The notes beneath the pieces were generated by a model. The model was given only the letters and a program-made list of their open reading frames with translations. It was not told where the DNA came from and made no database searches. Below, one piece after another: positions 1 to 12,225 of a stretch of DNA of 64,000 bases (within the stretch, counting starts at the first letter, position 1; each line of letters begins with the position of its first letter). This DNA comes from Lonicera japonica (Eukaryota > Streptophyta > Magnoliopsida > Dipsacales > Caprifoliaceae). The position numbers and the translations under genes were made by a program. The stretch spans positions 83,610,919 to 83,674,918 of the forward strand of contig CM038465.1 of the NCBI GenBank assembly GCA_021464415.1. The letters run 5' to 3'.

Positions 1-1498
1 ACGACCTGTGGAATAAGATTAGTGTATGATAGAGGGGGACTCGCTATTATTAGGGGGACATGGAACACGTTTTAGAAAAGGAAAGAAGGACGTTGTTTCA
101 AAGAAAGTGATGTTTGCGGAAACAAGGTATTGTTTAAGGTTTGGCGAAAAACAACGATAACCCTTTTGTAAGCGAGAATATCCCCCAAAAGATATATTTT
201 ATCTTTGCCTGGAGTGAAGTCATGAGCAAAACAAGTGTATCCAAAGACACAAGGGTAGATGGGATAGAGAAGCTGGGTGGATAATAACAGAGAATGAGGT
301 ACATGATTTTCTAAAACTGAGGATGTCATCATATTAATTAAATAGCAAGTGGTGAGTACCGCGTCTCCCCAAAAATGTTGCAGAACATGATTATGAATAA
401 GGAGAGTACGAGCCGTTTCAATCAGGTGTCGTTGCAGAACATGATTATGAATAAGGAGAGTATGAGCCGTTTCAATCAGGTGTCTATTTTTCCGTTCAAC
501 CACTCCATTTTGTTAAGGAGTATGAGCACAAGGAAATTGGTGAAATATGCCCTGAGAAATCATAAAGGATTAGAAAGGGGTAGAAAAATATTCATGTGCA
601 TTGTCATCGTGGAAATAACAAATAGTGGTGCTAAATTGGGTTTTAATTTCTGAGCAAAACGTTTGAAAGATGGAGAATAGCTCGGAACGATTTTTTGTTA
701 AAAATACTAAGTGTATTGGGAAAAATCATCAATAAAAGTGATAATATTGAAAACCCAAAGTTGTCTTGATACGACTAGGACCTCATACATTAGAATGAAC
801 TAGAAAAGGTTGGCGTAGCTTGTTTATTAACATGACTAGGAAAAGAACTACGAACGTGTTTTCCCAACTGACAAGACTCACACTTTAAAGATAACACACG
901 TGAAAGACTCGGCACCATCTTTTGTAGTTTTTGTAGGTTGGGATGCCCTAAATGGTGGTGAAGGAGTGCAGGTGGATCCCTAGGGAAACAGGCTATAGGG
1001 GCTAGTGGTGGGGTGAGGTACTATAGACCATGGTACTTATGTCTTATTCCAATTAACTTCCTAGTACTTCGCTCTTGCACAAGCACCAAATTAGCAACAA
1101 AGGTAAGGGAATAAGGCAAGGTTTGGGTTAATTTGCTAACTAAAATCAAATTGAAAAGACATCCAGGCACAAAAAGAAGATAATTTAAAAACAAGTTATG
1201 CAAGGGTTCGGCTGTCGCTGGAACACAAATCTTAGAGAGATGTTATGGAAAAACTAAATCTGAAAACGTGAATAGTACATGAAGAGTAACGCCGATGAAA
1301 AGTAACACCGTGAACAGTAGTCGGTGACGTGAGCAATAAACAAGTATTTGGACAAGTGACAGCTAGGGTTTACACGCTGGGATAGAAACACAACGGCTAA
1401 GGTTTTAATGGAAGATAGTGGCAGCTAGGGTTTCTATGACCGTTGGAGTGAAGGCATAACATACACAAGAGAGGAGAGAACTTTTCTCACGATTTATC
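1..1498 (-). pseudogene. Ty1/copia polyprotein remnant (GAG-pre-integrase and integrase), runs off the left edge
   Basis: Read on the minus strand, 1203-1021 resembles the copia GAG-pre-integrase segment (LFVPGC followed by FNLILVSKLT, later VLVQERSTRKLIG). Positions 503-72 resemble the C-terminal integrase core (VERKNRHLIETA, HFWGDAVLTTCYLIN, VFGYTCFAHDFTPGKDK). Several frame changes and stops separate the pieces, so it cannot encode a working protein. Only about 300 bases lie between the primer-binding site at 1499-1509 and the GAG-pre-integrase part, so most of gag is missing. Reverse transcriptase and RNase H would lie beyond base 1. Assignment to the copia superfamily is firm; the lineage was not determined. 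Confidence 0.8.
378..485 (-). repeat. 54 bp in-frame tandem duplication inside the copia integrase
   Basis: Two adjacent 54 bp copies (378-431 and 432-485) differ by one or two bases. They duplicate an 18-residue integrase segment containing HLIETARTLLIHNHVLQ without shifting the frame. Confidence 0.85.
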
Positions 1499-1509
1499 CT
1501 CTGATACCA
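1499..1509 (-). other. LTR retrotransposon primer-binding site
   Basis: The minus strand reads TGGTATCAGAG immediately inside an LTR edge ending in CA. This is the usual plant copia primer-binding site, complementary to the 3' end of initiator methionine tRNA. It fixes the orientation of the remnant at 1-1498. Confidence 0.8.
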
Positions 1510-1760
1510 TGTGAGAATTGTGAGAATATTGTATTGAATTGAATTGAATCGTGACTTAATCTTTATAATGGAGAGCCCTATTTATACAAGAGTGCAATAA
1601 CTATTTATGGAAGGAACTAATCTAGGCAATAATACAACTAATAATATAGCTAATATCTAACAAGGACAAACACCATAATGGTCCAACTAATACATATTGT
1701 CTTAACGATAGTACAACCCAGGTTCTCAAAACAAAATAAAAGTCTTAACAATATAATCCT
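1510..1760 (-). repeat. 5' LTR of the copia remnant (outer edge approximate)
   Basis: The LTR abuts the primer-binding site at 1509/1510. On the minus strand it contains a TATAAATAG-like box (about 1575-1590) and ATTGAATT repeats. The outer limit was not resolved. A duplicated stretch at about 1740-1830 built on CTTAACAATATA and AAGACATGAAAATAGG lies at or just outside it. Confidence 0.5.
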
Positions 1761-2141
1761 AAGACATGAAAATAGGAAATACAAATCTTAACAATATAGT
1801 CCCATAAAATACTAAGACATGAAAATAGGTAGGGAGGCACTGGTATGAGGCAATCTAGGATTCGTAGCCTTTTCACTCCCCTTCTCTCGTCCAGGCGTAG
1901 ATGCACTTACTTGGATTTAAAAAGGTGAGCCAACAAGGCCCAGCGGGAACTATACATTTGATATAAAAAATGCAACCAGGAAACAACACACACTCATGCA
2001 ATATAATGAAAATACTAATTTTTATATAATCATGTAGGAACTATACATGCCCCGCACGCCATTATGCTACCTATCCTGTGTACCTTTAAAATCAATTAGT
2101 TGGCTAATATACACAATTAGCACTATAAACATCCCGTCTAC
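1761..2141. other. Intergenic, no gene seen
   Basis: AT-rich sequence with no convincing reading frame or splice structure. It may include the outer part of the copia LTR. Confidence 0.4.
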
Positions 2142-3130
2142 TAGGCGTGTTTTCAGTTTTGGTTCTGGTCGGGGTGGAAAATAGGGTGACCCAAACCAAA
2201 ACTGAATTTGATGGTTTCTGTTCGGTTTCTTAATCTTCTAGACCTGAACCAAACTTTTCAGTTTGGGTTTATTTGGTTTTCATATATTTTTAAAAAATAA
2301 ATCCAAACCACACTTCATTACACATATTCTCCACATAACACAATATTAATATACACAAGTCCTCTGTCAATCACAAGATTAATATACATACGACTATATG
2401 AGCCCAGCCAATCAAAATGATGATCCCAGGACTACCTCAGGGGGAAGGCAACTATTACAGCTTTAAACATTTACGATGGCCCCATTCTAAATTTCTAACT
2501 ACTCAGTCTAGTTCAATAAAGTCCACCAAATATGCCTGTTCTGAAGCATTATCTTAGCCGCTTATCCCTCTGAATAAAAATCACCCTACACATGCCGAAA
2601 ACTAACCAGACTTACCTTTGACCCAATCCTCAACTGCTTGTAAGACATGGAGATGATACCACTCACAGGAACTCACTCAAGGTAAAGGCAACAATATAAC
2701 AATTCAACCACAACACTAGCAATAAGTTTCTGATAATTTATAGCACTAAGAATTTAAAAGGGACTCTTTACTACCTCCTGAATCTAACTTAATTCAATCG
2801 AATTAAGTTAACAACCATGGCCGATGATTTATCAAAAATAAAAGCAAGGCAGATGATAGCACAACCAAATCTTATTAGACATGCAACCAATAGACTATTT
2901 CAATTGTTATTGCAAAGATAGAACCAACAAACACTAATCATACAAAGAAATATATATATAATGACGTCATATAGCAATTGGTTCGGTTCAGTTTTGCAAT
3001 AGTACACCCTAAACCAGAACCCAATCTATTCGTTTTCGGTTCCGTTTTTTCCGTTCATTCTTTTTTTTCGGTTCGGTTTTTAATGGATCGGATTGGTTCG
3101 GCTCGGTCGGTCGATTTTCGGATTCACCGC
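2142..3130. repeat. Degenerate GGTTCGG-rich repeat, probably an old hAT-type non-autonomous element
   Basis: Both ends (about 2150-2290 and 2980-3125) are rich in GGTTCGGTTTT-like motifs in the style of the cleaner elements at 3947-4414 and 49726-50473. The middle is unremarkable AT-rich DNA. Clear terminal inverted repeats and target duplications were not found. Similar flanks (CAATTAGCACTATAAAC at 2114 and CAATTGGCACTATAATC at 3130) may mark the limits. Confidence 0.35.
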
Positions 3131-3149
3131 AATTGGCACTATAATCACC

Positions 3150-3302
3150 CCATCTACGTTTCGTGGACTTATCAATCACATGGCCATAGAGCCTCCCCAT
3201 ATTTCTACGTTTCGTAGACTTGTCAACCATGCGGCTGTAGAGCCTCCCCATATTTCTACGTTTCATGGACTTATCAACCACACGGCTGTAGCGCCTCCCC
3301 AT
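3150..3302. repeat. Three tandem copies of an approximately 51 bp unit
   Basis: Three imperfect copies, each containing CTACGTTTCGTGGACTTATC-like and GGCTGTAGAGCCTCCCC-like segments. On the minus strand the unit is an exact multiple of three and reads as a 17-residue repeat around MGRLYSRMVDKSTKRRN. The surrounding frame (3404-3009) has no recognised family, so coding status is doubtful. Confidence 0.7.
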
Positions 3303-3946
3303 AATTCCAGCACAAACAATATCTAGGATATATCCGTCATATGAAAACATGGATACTAGGGTGGGTGCCAATACAAAATAAGTTCTAGCAAACACAATTT
3401 TCACATCAGAGGTATATCATGCAGTTTACGAGATATAAGTGTAGTATATATAGACGAATTGTTAAGGGAACAAAATAATTATTCAGTACATAATCCAGCA
3501 ACATTTTCTTTTGTCATGTGGTATAATACTCAAATCTTTCATAAAACCCACTATTAGTTCAGTTTACAAATGCTTATCCGTTAATTATCAGTTACTCTAT
3601 TCGTCCAAGTGGGTTTTAGGTCAATCTTGTAAACTAGGTACATGCAAGTGGGGATTCTTTTTGGGTTTTCAAACTAATGTTATACTAGATGAGAATCAAC
3701 CAAAAGATGTCAATAAATCTAACCCAAACCCCATGCATGCAACAAATCTAGTATTATACCCAAAATCCTCAATTTTGTGAAAAACCATACATGCAACACA
3801 TAATAGTTGTAAAATAGGTTTGGGTACTAATGTTCCCATCTCTAATGAAGCTTTAATCAAAGATCTGAGTGATGGTGATGGTTTTGATGGCCGGACTCTA
3901 ACCTTCCTAAGCTTTCCTTGAGCTCCAATGTTTCCCTTGTTTTTTC
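3303..3946. other. Intergenic, no gene seen
   Basis: No supported coding, RNA or repeat feature was recognised. Confidence 0.4.
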
Positions 3947-4414
3947 TAGGGGTGTGCAGAAAAACCGAAAAACCGGCTCTAAACCGAACCGATTTATCCC
4001 CTCTTTTAAGGTTTTCGGTCCGGTTTGGTTGAAAAAAATGAAAACTGAAAGGGATCGGTTCAGTTGGCGGTTAGCGGAGTTCCGAAACCGGTAAGAACCG
4101 AACTGATATAACACGTCTTGCTCCTATTGGTTATTATATAAGTTTATTTCTTTTAATATATATATGATAAATATTAAATATATAAGAAATATATAAACTA
4201 AAAAGTGAAAATCAATTTTTTATAACAAGCCCAACAATTTAAAACAGGCCCAAATTCAGGCCCAAAACCGACAAAAACTGAACCGACCCCGGCTGGTTTT
4301 AGGTGGCTAGCGGTTCAGCTCGGTTGAGCGTTATCATAAAACCGACAGTCGGTTGTCGGTTTGGTCGGCAGTTAATTCACACAGTTCGGTTAAACTGAAC
4401 TGTCCACACCCCTA
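3947..4414. mobile_element. Non-autonomous hAT-type element
   Basis: The element begins TAGGGGTGTG and ends with the complement CACACCCCTA. Subterminal regions are packed with CCGAACCGA/GGTTCGG motifs on both sides of an AT-rich centre. There is no coding capacity. Candidate 8 bp flanks are degenerate (GTTTTTTC against GTTTATCT), so this copy is older than the related one at 49726-50473. Confidence 0.65.
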
Positions 4415-7203
4415 GTTTATCTCACTCTCAGGATCTCTCTCCTCTGACCAGGAGTTGACCAGCTGGCATACTGGTGTGAGCTTATAGTAATGCATACCGC
4501 ATTCTTTACCTTAATCAATATGCGTACCGGTACTGGTTTTGGGGAACCATATCAGTATGTGTGCCACTGACAGTTCCCCAGTTGAAGTGCTTGTTTTGGA
4601 TTCTAGGCAGACCCGAGCACGGAACCCACAGCAAGTTTCGACACCTGTCTAAGGAGGTATTCCATGAAATCATGGGCAATAGACTCAGGAATTACAACAA
4701 TGCAAGGTCAACTAGCAATGATTTACCGAAAAGACTACTTTCATTCCATTGACATCTCAAAATGAGTTTACTACACAAAACACGAAAACGAACTCCTACA
4801 CAGGTGTATTACACTAACCAAACCTGCTTAAGCTGCTAATGTGCCAAAGTATAACTTAAACCAAAATCTCACTACTTAATCTGGATTTACTTCTAAACAT
4901 GCTTACGGAAGGGATTATCATATAATTAACGAAGGGGTATTACAACTTGGTTTTAATACTTGAGAGTAAGTAGGGTTTGATGCAGACAAAGTAGTTGGTT
5001 AGCTATAAGTTATGTCTTGAAACATATATATAGAGAGAGAGCTTGTGCTTATGGGGTTTGAAGTTGAGGTTTTGAGGCTTTTAAGGTGGAATTGATGCAC
5101 ATTAATCGAGGTGGACTTCTCAGCCCCAAACATTTATGGACTTGGGATTGATAGAGTGGCAAAATCCGCTCTTGACATGAGACATCCAGAAGGGGATGGG
5201 GGTTCTTTTCTATTCCCTGCCTGGTTGTGACAGGTGTGATGATCACACCAAAAAGGCAGGTGTACTAGGTTGGATATTCACTTGAGCTTGTATGATGATC
5301 CAAGCAGCTGAGGGTTGCTCAGGTAGGGGTATTGGGGCCTCTCTCTCTCTCTTCGAATGGTTGAACTACGTACTAGATCAGCCAAATCCTGTGCATTGAT
5401 ATCCAAGCTAACCGGTGAGGATTTAAGGGACCTCTTGGATAGGCTATGAAAGTCTTTACGTGGCCTGAGTTGGTGTAACCAGACCGTTTGGTCCATTCTC
5501 CATAGCATGTAAATCTGACTTGTTTGGCGATGCCTTAAACTGAATTGGGTCTTTGGATAGATTGCAGCCTCTTTAGTGGTGAGGTTCGCTGTTCTAGCAA
5601 GTATGCTATGTTGCTAGTATGCATCACAGCTGCTTGGCTTGTCATGTGTGCTTAAAATTTTGCACCTCTCAAGAAAGCAAGGCACATGTACCCATGCTAA
5701 TCAATTTTTTACCTTGTAAACTTTACCTACCAGGACTTCTCAAACTGTTACCCCTTTATCGCCCCAGTTACTAATTACAAAGCTCAACCAAGTCCACGGG
5801 GAAAAGGAGTTACTTGCGACATTGAATTCACTTTCCTTTCATATGATGTGGAAGAAACTTGGATTTTCTAGAAACCTCATAGTGTGTAGTAACGCTGGTA
5901 TTTTATTCTGTTAAAGTAGTTATAAAACAGATGGGATAGGCTCATTGGCTAGGTAATCATCTCACACAATTTTAAGGATATTCTTATTTCAACATAATCA
6001 ATGGTGAAAAACGAAATTTGATTATTGTTGGTATAAAAATTTGGAACAGATTTTTTCTAACCGCACAGTCAAATGATTGGAATGACGTGGTGCATAACAC
6101 GTTGGCAATAACTGGATAAAAGAGAATGAGACAAGAATATATAGAGGAGGTTTGCCCTTTATGAGTATAGGGGTTAATCCTCCTCTTGTGAACAAAGCCA
6201 GGAGCTCGGGGTTGCCTTGTATTATTACAACAAATGAGTTCCGATTACAAATGGATTCGTCTCTCAGATTACTCTACCCTCACAATACAACAGTAGAGGA
6301 GTTATGTATATTCAAGGTCTAAATACCTTGGGCCTAGGTGCTCCGCCACGCGCCTTGGATCTCTATCTTTCTTTTCTTCTCTCTAATTCTACTTCCTTGC
6401 CTTGTGGCTCTGTAAAAATCTTGGTCGTTGAAAGAAGTAAATGCTTCCTTATATATATACAAGAGAAGAAAACACCTAGCAGGTACAGGAAACAGTTGGC
6501 TTTCAGCCACTCTCCCATCATTGCAGCATGCTCTGCATTTAACGTAGTTGAGGGAGGTTTTGTGCTTCCTGCAGGGTTGGAGGAGGGTAGCAGTTGTCCA
6601 TGCCTCCTCCAACCCCTCTACCTGAACGATTGGATATTGTTGGCTTCAGCTTAGTGAAGGAGCTCTAGATATCGAGCTCTGGAGTCCTGCGGCCTTGAGC
6701 ATAGACTAAACCTCGTTCTAACACTTCCACAAGCTCGATAACCATGCGGCACTGGGTCCCAAACCTCCTTGCTAAGCCTTTTTCATGTTGGCAAGGAGTA
6801 GCACATGTCCTCTTGTTGTTGTTGGTCTAGAGCTCGAATAAAATTTACTATTGCAAAAGTTGGTGCATTGATTTTGTACCAAAAAGGAAACTTGACTATT
6901 AATTTGAGACATTCTAAAAAAGAACAGAAGAATATTAATTTGGGTCGGAGGGAGCAATAAATAATGTGAAGCTAGACCTTTAAGGAAAGAAGAGTTCTCG
7001 TGTTACTTGTTAATGCACAGATGTGTCACAAATGACTGAAAAGTTTAAATTCTGATAATTCTAACTCTTGTGAAGTGTGCTTGACAATTCATTCATACTT
7101 TTAGTTTCAATTGCTGAATTTGCTTTTGGACATAATGTCGTAACCTCTAGTTTATCACGAGTTGTTACTAATGTGTATATGTGTGTGTAATGTCTTTCTG
7201 CAG
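4415..7203. other. Intergenic or long intron with LTR-like remnants
   Basis: No convincing gene was seen. The stretch 6150-6750 has the look of a retrotransposon LTR read on the minus strand, with a compact promoter-like and leader-like composition, but no paired LTR, primer site or coding part was found. The short frame at 5508-5278 is not recognisable. If the gene at 7204-8570 is intact, part of this interval may be one of its introns. Confidence 0.35.
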
Positions 7204-8570
7204 TTGGACAAGGTGGATCTTACATTTCTGAAAGGTGCTGTAGTGAGTGCAGCAAAGGTAATGAACCACTGCCCTACTCAAGTTTTTTCAATGTTTTAGT
7301 GTTTAAATATTTGGAAGGCACAGAAACCAAGTCAAATTATTCTGTTTACTTGTATTTAGAAAGAAGAAAGTACAATTGATTCGGGCAGTGTTTGCTTTGG
7401 CAGAACCCACTCTTGCTTTGGCAATAGCAACTCCCTAAGTTTATTGGAGTTGACATGGCATTGGAAAAGAGGGAAGGGGAGGGGGAACGCTTTTCAAATT
7501 GGAAAGTTTTTTTAAGCCAGACATTTCTTTCCTGATCTTGTTTTGTATTCAAACAGGAAAAGCATCTATACAGAAACCCTGCTGGGTATTCCTTTGGCTT
7601 TGGAAGAGAGCTTAAGACAAGCAGCAAATCAGCTCCCCTTTTTGCTGAGAAGAACTTTGATCCTGCCGAACGGTTTAAACAGATGCGGCAGTCATCCACA
7701 AGAAAGCTTCAAACATATGTGCTTCCCACGCCAATTGCGGAAAAGGGCACGAATTATTCAGGATCAATTACTCAGCTTCCTCAATCAAGAACAACACATC
7801 TGAAACAGGGTATGCCTAATTTGTGGCATTCATCCCCTCTGGAACATAAGACAATTGAAGATAGTCTGGGGAATGATAAATTTTCAGGACCAATTTTAAC
7901 ACAGTCGGTACTCAAGAGGAGCAACTACAATACCAGTACAACCAGGCAACTAACCACTCCATTGACAGAAGGGCTGTCATCGCTGCAACATTTCTCTGTC
8001 AATAAAAAAATCAAAAGACAAGCTTTCTCTGGTCCATTGGTGGGGAAATCATGGCCAAACAATCCTATATTGTCTGCCAGTAGCGGTCCTATTCTCTCAA
8101 CAGGAAGCCCCCCGAAGCTGTTTTCTGGATCTCTTTTGCATAGTCCAATGCCATTGTCTTCATCATTCCAGAATTTATCGTCAAGTGCTTCCTCTAATTT
8201 TGTATCATCACCTAAAATAAGCGAACTTCATGAGCTTCCTAGGCCTCCTCATCGTCCTCATTTATCCACAAGGAGACCACCTTCCAATCTAATCCGTCAT
8301 TCAGCCCCCTTGCTTCTTCCCAAACCTCAACAGCTCTTGGCAGCCACAGGTAAAGCGGTTGTGGTGTCTAATGCTAATGCATCAGCATCTACTACGCTTC
8401 CTTTGCCACCACCTAATACTATCCCTCGTAGCTACTCAATACCCTCTAGAGATCAAGGTGAAGTAGCTGTACAGGCTTCTTCCAAGCCATTAGGTGCTCC
8501 TCAAAACTTGAAGATGACCGAAGACATTGTCTCGCTTCCTTTAGTACCAATTACCTTATCAAATAGCTAA
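7204..8570 (+). CDS. 3' exons of an At2g33490-like protein (Pro/Ser-rich tail of a BAR-domain-type protein)
   Basis: Two exons are supported. The first is 7204-7257, preceded by TTTCTGCAG and followed by GTAATG. The second is 7557-8570, preceded by a pyrimidine tract and ACAG and ending in TAA. Phase is conserved across the intron. The encoded tail contains FAEKNFDPAERFKQMR, STRKLQTYVLPTP, repeated SGP motifs and KISELHELPRPPHRP, which I recognise from plant proteins annotated as uncharacterized At2g33490. Those proteins have an N-terminal BAR-like helical region that may act in membrane binding. That N-terminal part is absent from the visible sequence, so the gene either continues upstream through a very long intron or is 5'-truncated. 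An ATG at 7683 is internal and not the start. Molecular function is unknown. Confidence 0.75.
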
Positions 8571-9697
8571 CTGCTCTCCGGACACACAGGCGAAATCAAA
8601 AGATCTGCCGGTTATTTGTTTTCTGATTTAAAACAAGGTAGAGGGTTTTCAATGTTCAAGTTTTCACTGGTTTGGAAGAGTTTTGTTATTTATTTGAATG
8701 AAAAATTGGTAATCTCGTGTATAAAATATGAGCTTTATAATAAATGAAGTGACACGCAGTGATTCACATTCTTGATGTGATACATATATTGATTGTTTTT
8801 AATATTAGATTTGTAATTTTCTTGTTCTGATCTTTCAAATGGATACAGGTTAAGGTGAATCCAATTTGATGCTCATCTGGAAACAATTTTTAGTGTCTCA
8901 ACCTGGCAACTGAAATTTTGGGAGGTGCAAATACGTGTTTCCTAATATCAGGTCAGTTGTATATCTGTAAATATGCTCATTGCCCAGGTCTTTGTTAGAT
9001 CTTAGTTACTTGGATAGAACTGTTGGTTATTCTGGAGAGTCATTGTACATTTAGAATTATTGTTGAAAGAATCAAATTTAACCCAGTGCTTTTGAGATTT
9101 TGATTTATTTACTTGAAAATTTTGATGGTACGTATCACTACTCTATGTCAAAGGAAGACTTGAACAGATACAATATGTTGATGCATACTAAAAGCTTGGC
9201 CATTCCAAGGGCCAGTACCATAAAAGAAATCCCAAAAGCTTGAAAACCGATGGTTGCCAATTTGGTCCCCTGTTGCTAATTTTTTTTTTTAAAAAAAATG
9301 ATCTAATCAGACATTGTACTTGTCTAGAATTTTTTCTGAAATTTTAAAATGATAATTTGATTTTTTTTTTTTTTTTAAGATTAGCTATGCACTAATTTAA
9401 ATTTAATTAGTATGTCAAAAAAAAAACATCAAATTAAGTTGAGGAGTGGCAGAAAAGTTGAACAAATCCAGACGGCGGATAACAAACTGAAGGAAAATAA
9501 TAATATCTTTAAGATAAAGATATATTAAATAACAGGATAGAAAACTAAAGGACTGAGAAGAAAGAAGCTTTTTTCTGCTAATAAAGTATTAACATGACAG
9601 AAGTAATAATCTATTTGAAGTTGAAGAGGCCCTTCCAAATATATGATATAATTACGGGCACAATTTCCTTTTGCTGCTGCTGCTGCTTCAGCTTCAA
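8571..9697. other. 3' flank of the At2g33490-like gene and convergent spacer
   Basis: Probably contains the 3' untranslated region of the plus-strand gene and the 3' end of the convergent LRR gene. A possible 3'-UTR intron acceptor (GATACAG) sits near 8850. Poly-T/poly-A tracts occur at about 9280-9380. No other gene was seen. Confidence 0.4.
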
Positions 9698-10292
9698 TCA
9701 ATTGCATCCAGTTACATCGTATCTCACAAATCCCATTAGCTCGGGTCCTTCTAATCTTGGGTTGTTTTTGAAGCTGCACCCAAACAACCCCACAAATAAA
9801 GAAAATTAATATAAGAATAGAAACGAGCACAAACTAACAAAGAAAAATAAATGAATTAATTAGAACTACCTTTGCTCTGTGAATTTGGAGAATGAACCGA
9901 ATGTTGGAATTGTGCCACACAAGTCGTTGTTTGACACATCTCTACAAATTGTCCCAACCACATGTAGAGAGGGGGGTAGTTTAGTTTAGGGCCGGATGGA
10001 AATTAATAGAGCAAGAGTACGTAGTATTACTATGGGAGATCGAGAGTGATTGAGAGCGAGCGAGCGAGTGAGCTCACTTACAGAATCTTGAGGTTTGGGA
10101 GCTTGGTAAGCTGTCTTGGTATTTTTCCTGTCAGCCTGTTATTATTGAGTCGCCTGCAATTTTATTTTTTTTCACATTACGTGATCAACTGATCCGTCCA
10201 CACACCCAATCAAATAAAATGAAATGATGATTAATGGCTTAATAACATATTTGACAAACGAACTTTATTATTTTTTTCAATTTGGTCATTAA

Positions 10293-10350
<58 letters not shown>

Positions 10351-12185
10351 GTCTAAAAACTCATTAAACTTTCAACAACGTTTTAATTTAACCAAACCTT
10401 TTAACACCGTTAATTATAGTTAACGGAAAATATGAGTTGGACATTAAGGAGTCCACACGACCCATAGCAAAAACAATCATGTGCGACGCACTTGTGAAGT
10501 TCTCCTCAATTAATGTCACTAACGGCTATAATCATAAAATTAGTGTTTTATATACGAACTAATATTGGGGGAAAGTTGTGCAAATCAAAAATTGTTTATT
10601 CTTTCTCAAAATTGGTATGCATGATTGCTTTTATATGATTTTTTGAGTTTTGTTGATGATCGTCTTCTTCAGCAAATTTTGATTTAAGTGAGTTTAGAGT
10701 TTAAATTGAGGGTACGACAGTTGAGTTTTGTGGAAAAAAGTTTGCATATTTTAACTTTATCAAAACAGAGTTCTTCGTTTGAATGGGGATAACCTTACAC
10801 GTGCATGTTATATGATGGTTTTTGTCATCTCATTTATTCATATAGATGCTACGTGGACTCATTAATGTCAAACTCAGATTTTCTGTTAATTCTAATTAAT
10901 GGTGTTAAATGGTTGGATTAAATTGAAATGTTATTGGAAATTCAGTGAGCTTTTAGACAAAAAAAAAAGTTTTAGTGACCAATTTGAAAAAAATGATAAA
11001 GTTTGTTGATCAAATATGTAATTAAGCCATGATTAATTATACCTCAGACTGATCGCAAAATATATATCCTAAATCTTACATATCCCATATATATATAGGG
11101 AGCATTTCCCCATAAGGACTTTAACTTAAGGTCTTTATTTACGGACTTGTCCTTTTGGCACGCTTCTCGATAGAATTTTTTGATGAAATTTGGTGGGGAT
11201 GTTTTTCATCGTGTGTAGAACATCTCCACCAAATTTCATCAAAAAATTTAACCAAGAAGTGGGTTAACTATATGATTGAAAAATATTAGACATATATATA
11301 TCGTTTTATGGACCAAAATTTTTCAATCCTGTAGGTAACTCACTTTCCGGTTGAATTTTTTGATGAAATTTGGTGGAGATGTTCTACATCCCCACGAAAT
11401 TTCATCAAAAAATTCCATAATAATTTGGATACTAGGCTGCCAAGGTATTTATTATTAGCAGAGCAAAGCAAAGCAAAGCAAAGCAAAGATGGTAAGTCGA
11501 TTGGTGTCAGCTATGTACTAACTTACAACGTATGCCGTTGTTGAGTAGCAGACACACTATCTACTTATTAGTAGTATTATTTAAGAGTGATATAATTTAT
11601 TTAAAAGATGGGTGTGGGTGGGTGCATGATCGAGTGTGACCGACAGTACGTACAGGTAAGATGCCAAAAATAAAAAAAAATGGGCTTACAGAAATCTGAG
11701 ATTGGAGAGGGTAGAGAGAGAGGAAGGAATGGGGCCAGTGAGATTATTGTGGTAAAGATCCAAGGTGACTAGACTCTTCAATCCTCCCAGTTGAGCTGGA
11801 ATAGGTCCCACCAAGTTGTTCATGTATACTTCTCTGCATGTACAGTTACAACGCCATTCATTCAATTCTATTTAATGATAAATAAATTAATTTAACAATC
11901 AGACGTCTGATTGATACCAGGGGTTGGTCAGAGAGATAAAAATGGATATAATGAAGAAGAAGAAAATTGGATTTAGAAAAAAAAGGGATGGGTGTAGCCT
12001 GTAGGGGTAGTTTATGTATATAATTAAATATACATACAGATATTGAAGACGCTCAAGCTTCCCTAGCTCCGGAACTAAATTGCCTGACAGCTTTGCGTTC
12101 CCAAGATCACTGCACATACATTTTTCATTTTTTTTTATTATATGAGGATCGAAAAGGCATTATATGCTAGCTACCAAACAGCAGC

Positions 12186-12225
<40 letters not shown>

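Noticed and set aside
2114..3157. A 28 bp direct repeat as target duplication of the 2142-3130 element
   Set aside because: Too long and too diverged for any known plant DNA transposon; kept only as a possible boundary hint.
3150..3302. CRISPR-like array (also 43445-43588 and 36350-36900)
   Set aside because: Units are contiguous tandem repeats without unique spacers, in a plant genome.
7683..8570. ATG at 7683 as start of a complete 295-residue protein
   Set aside because: The exon opens in frame at 7557 after a good splice acceptor, and conserved residues lie upstream of this ATG.
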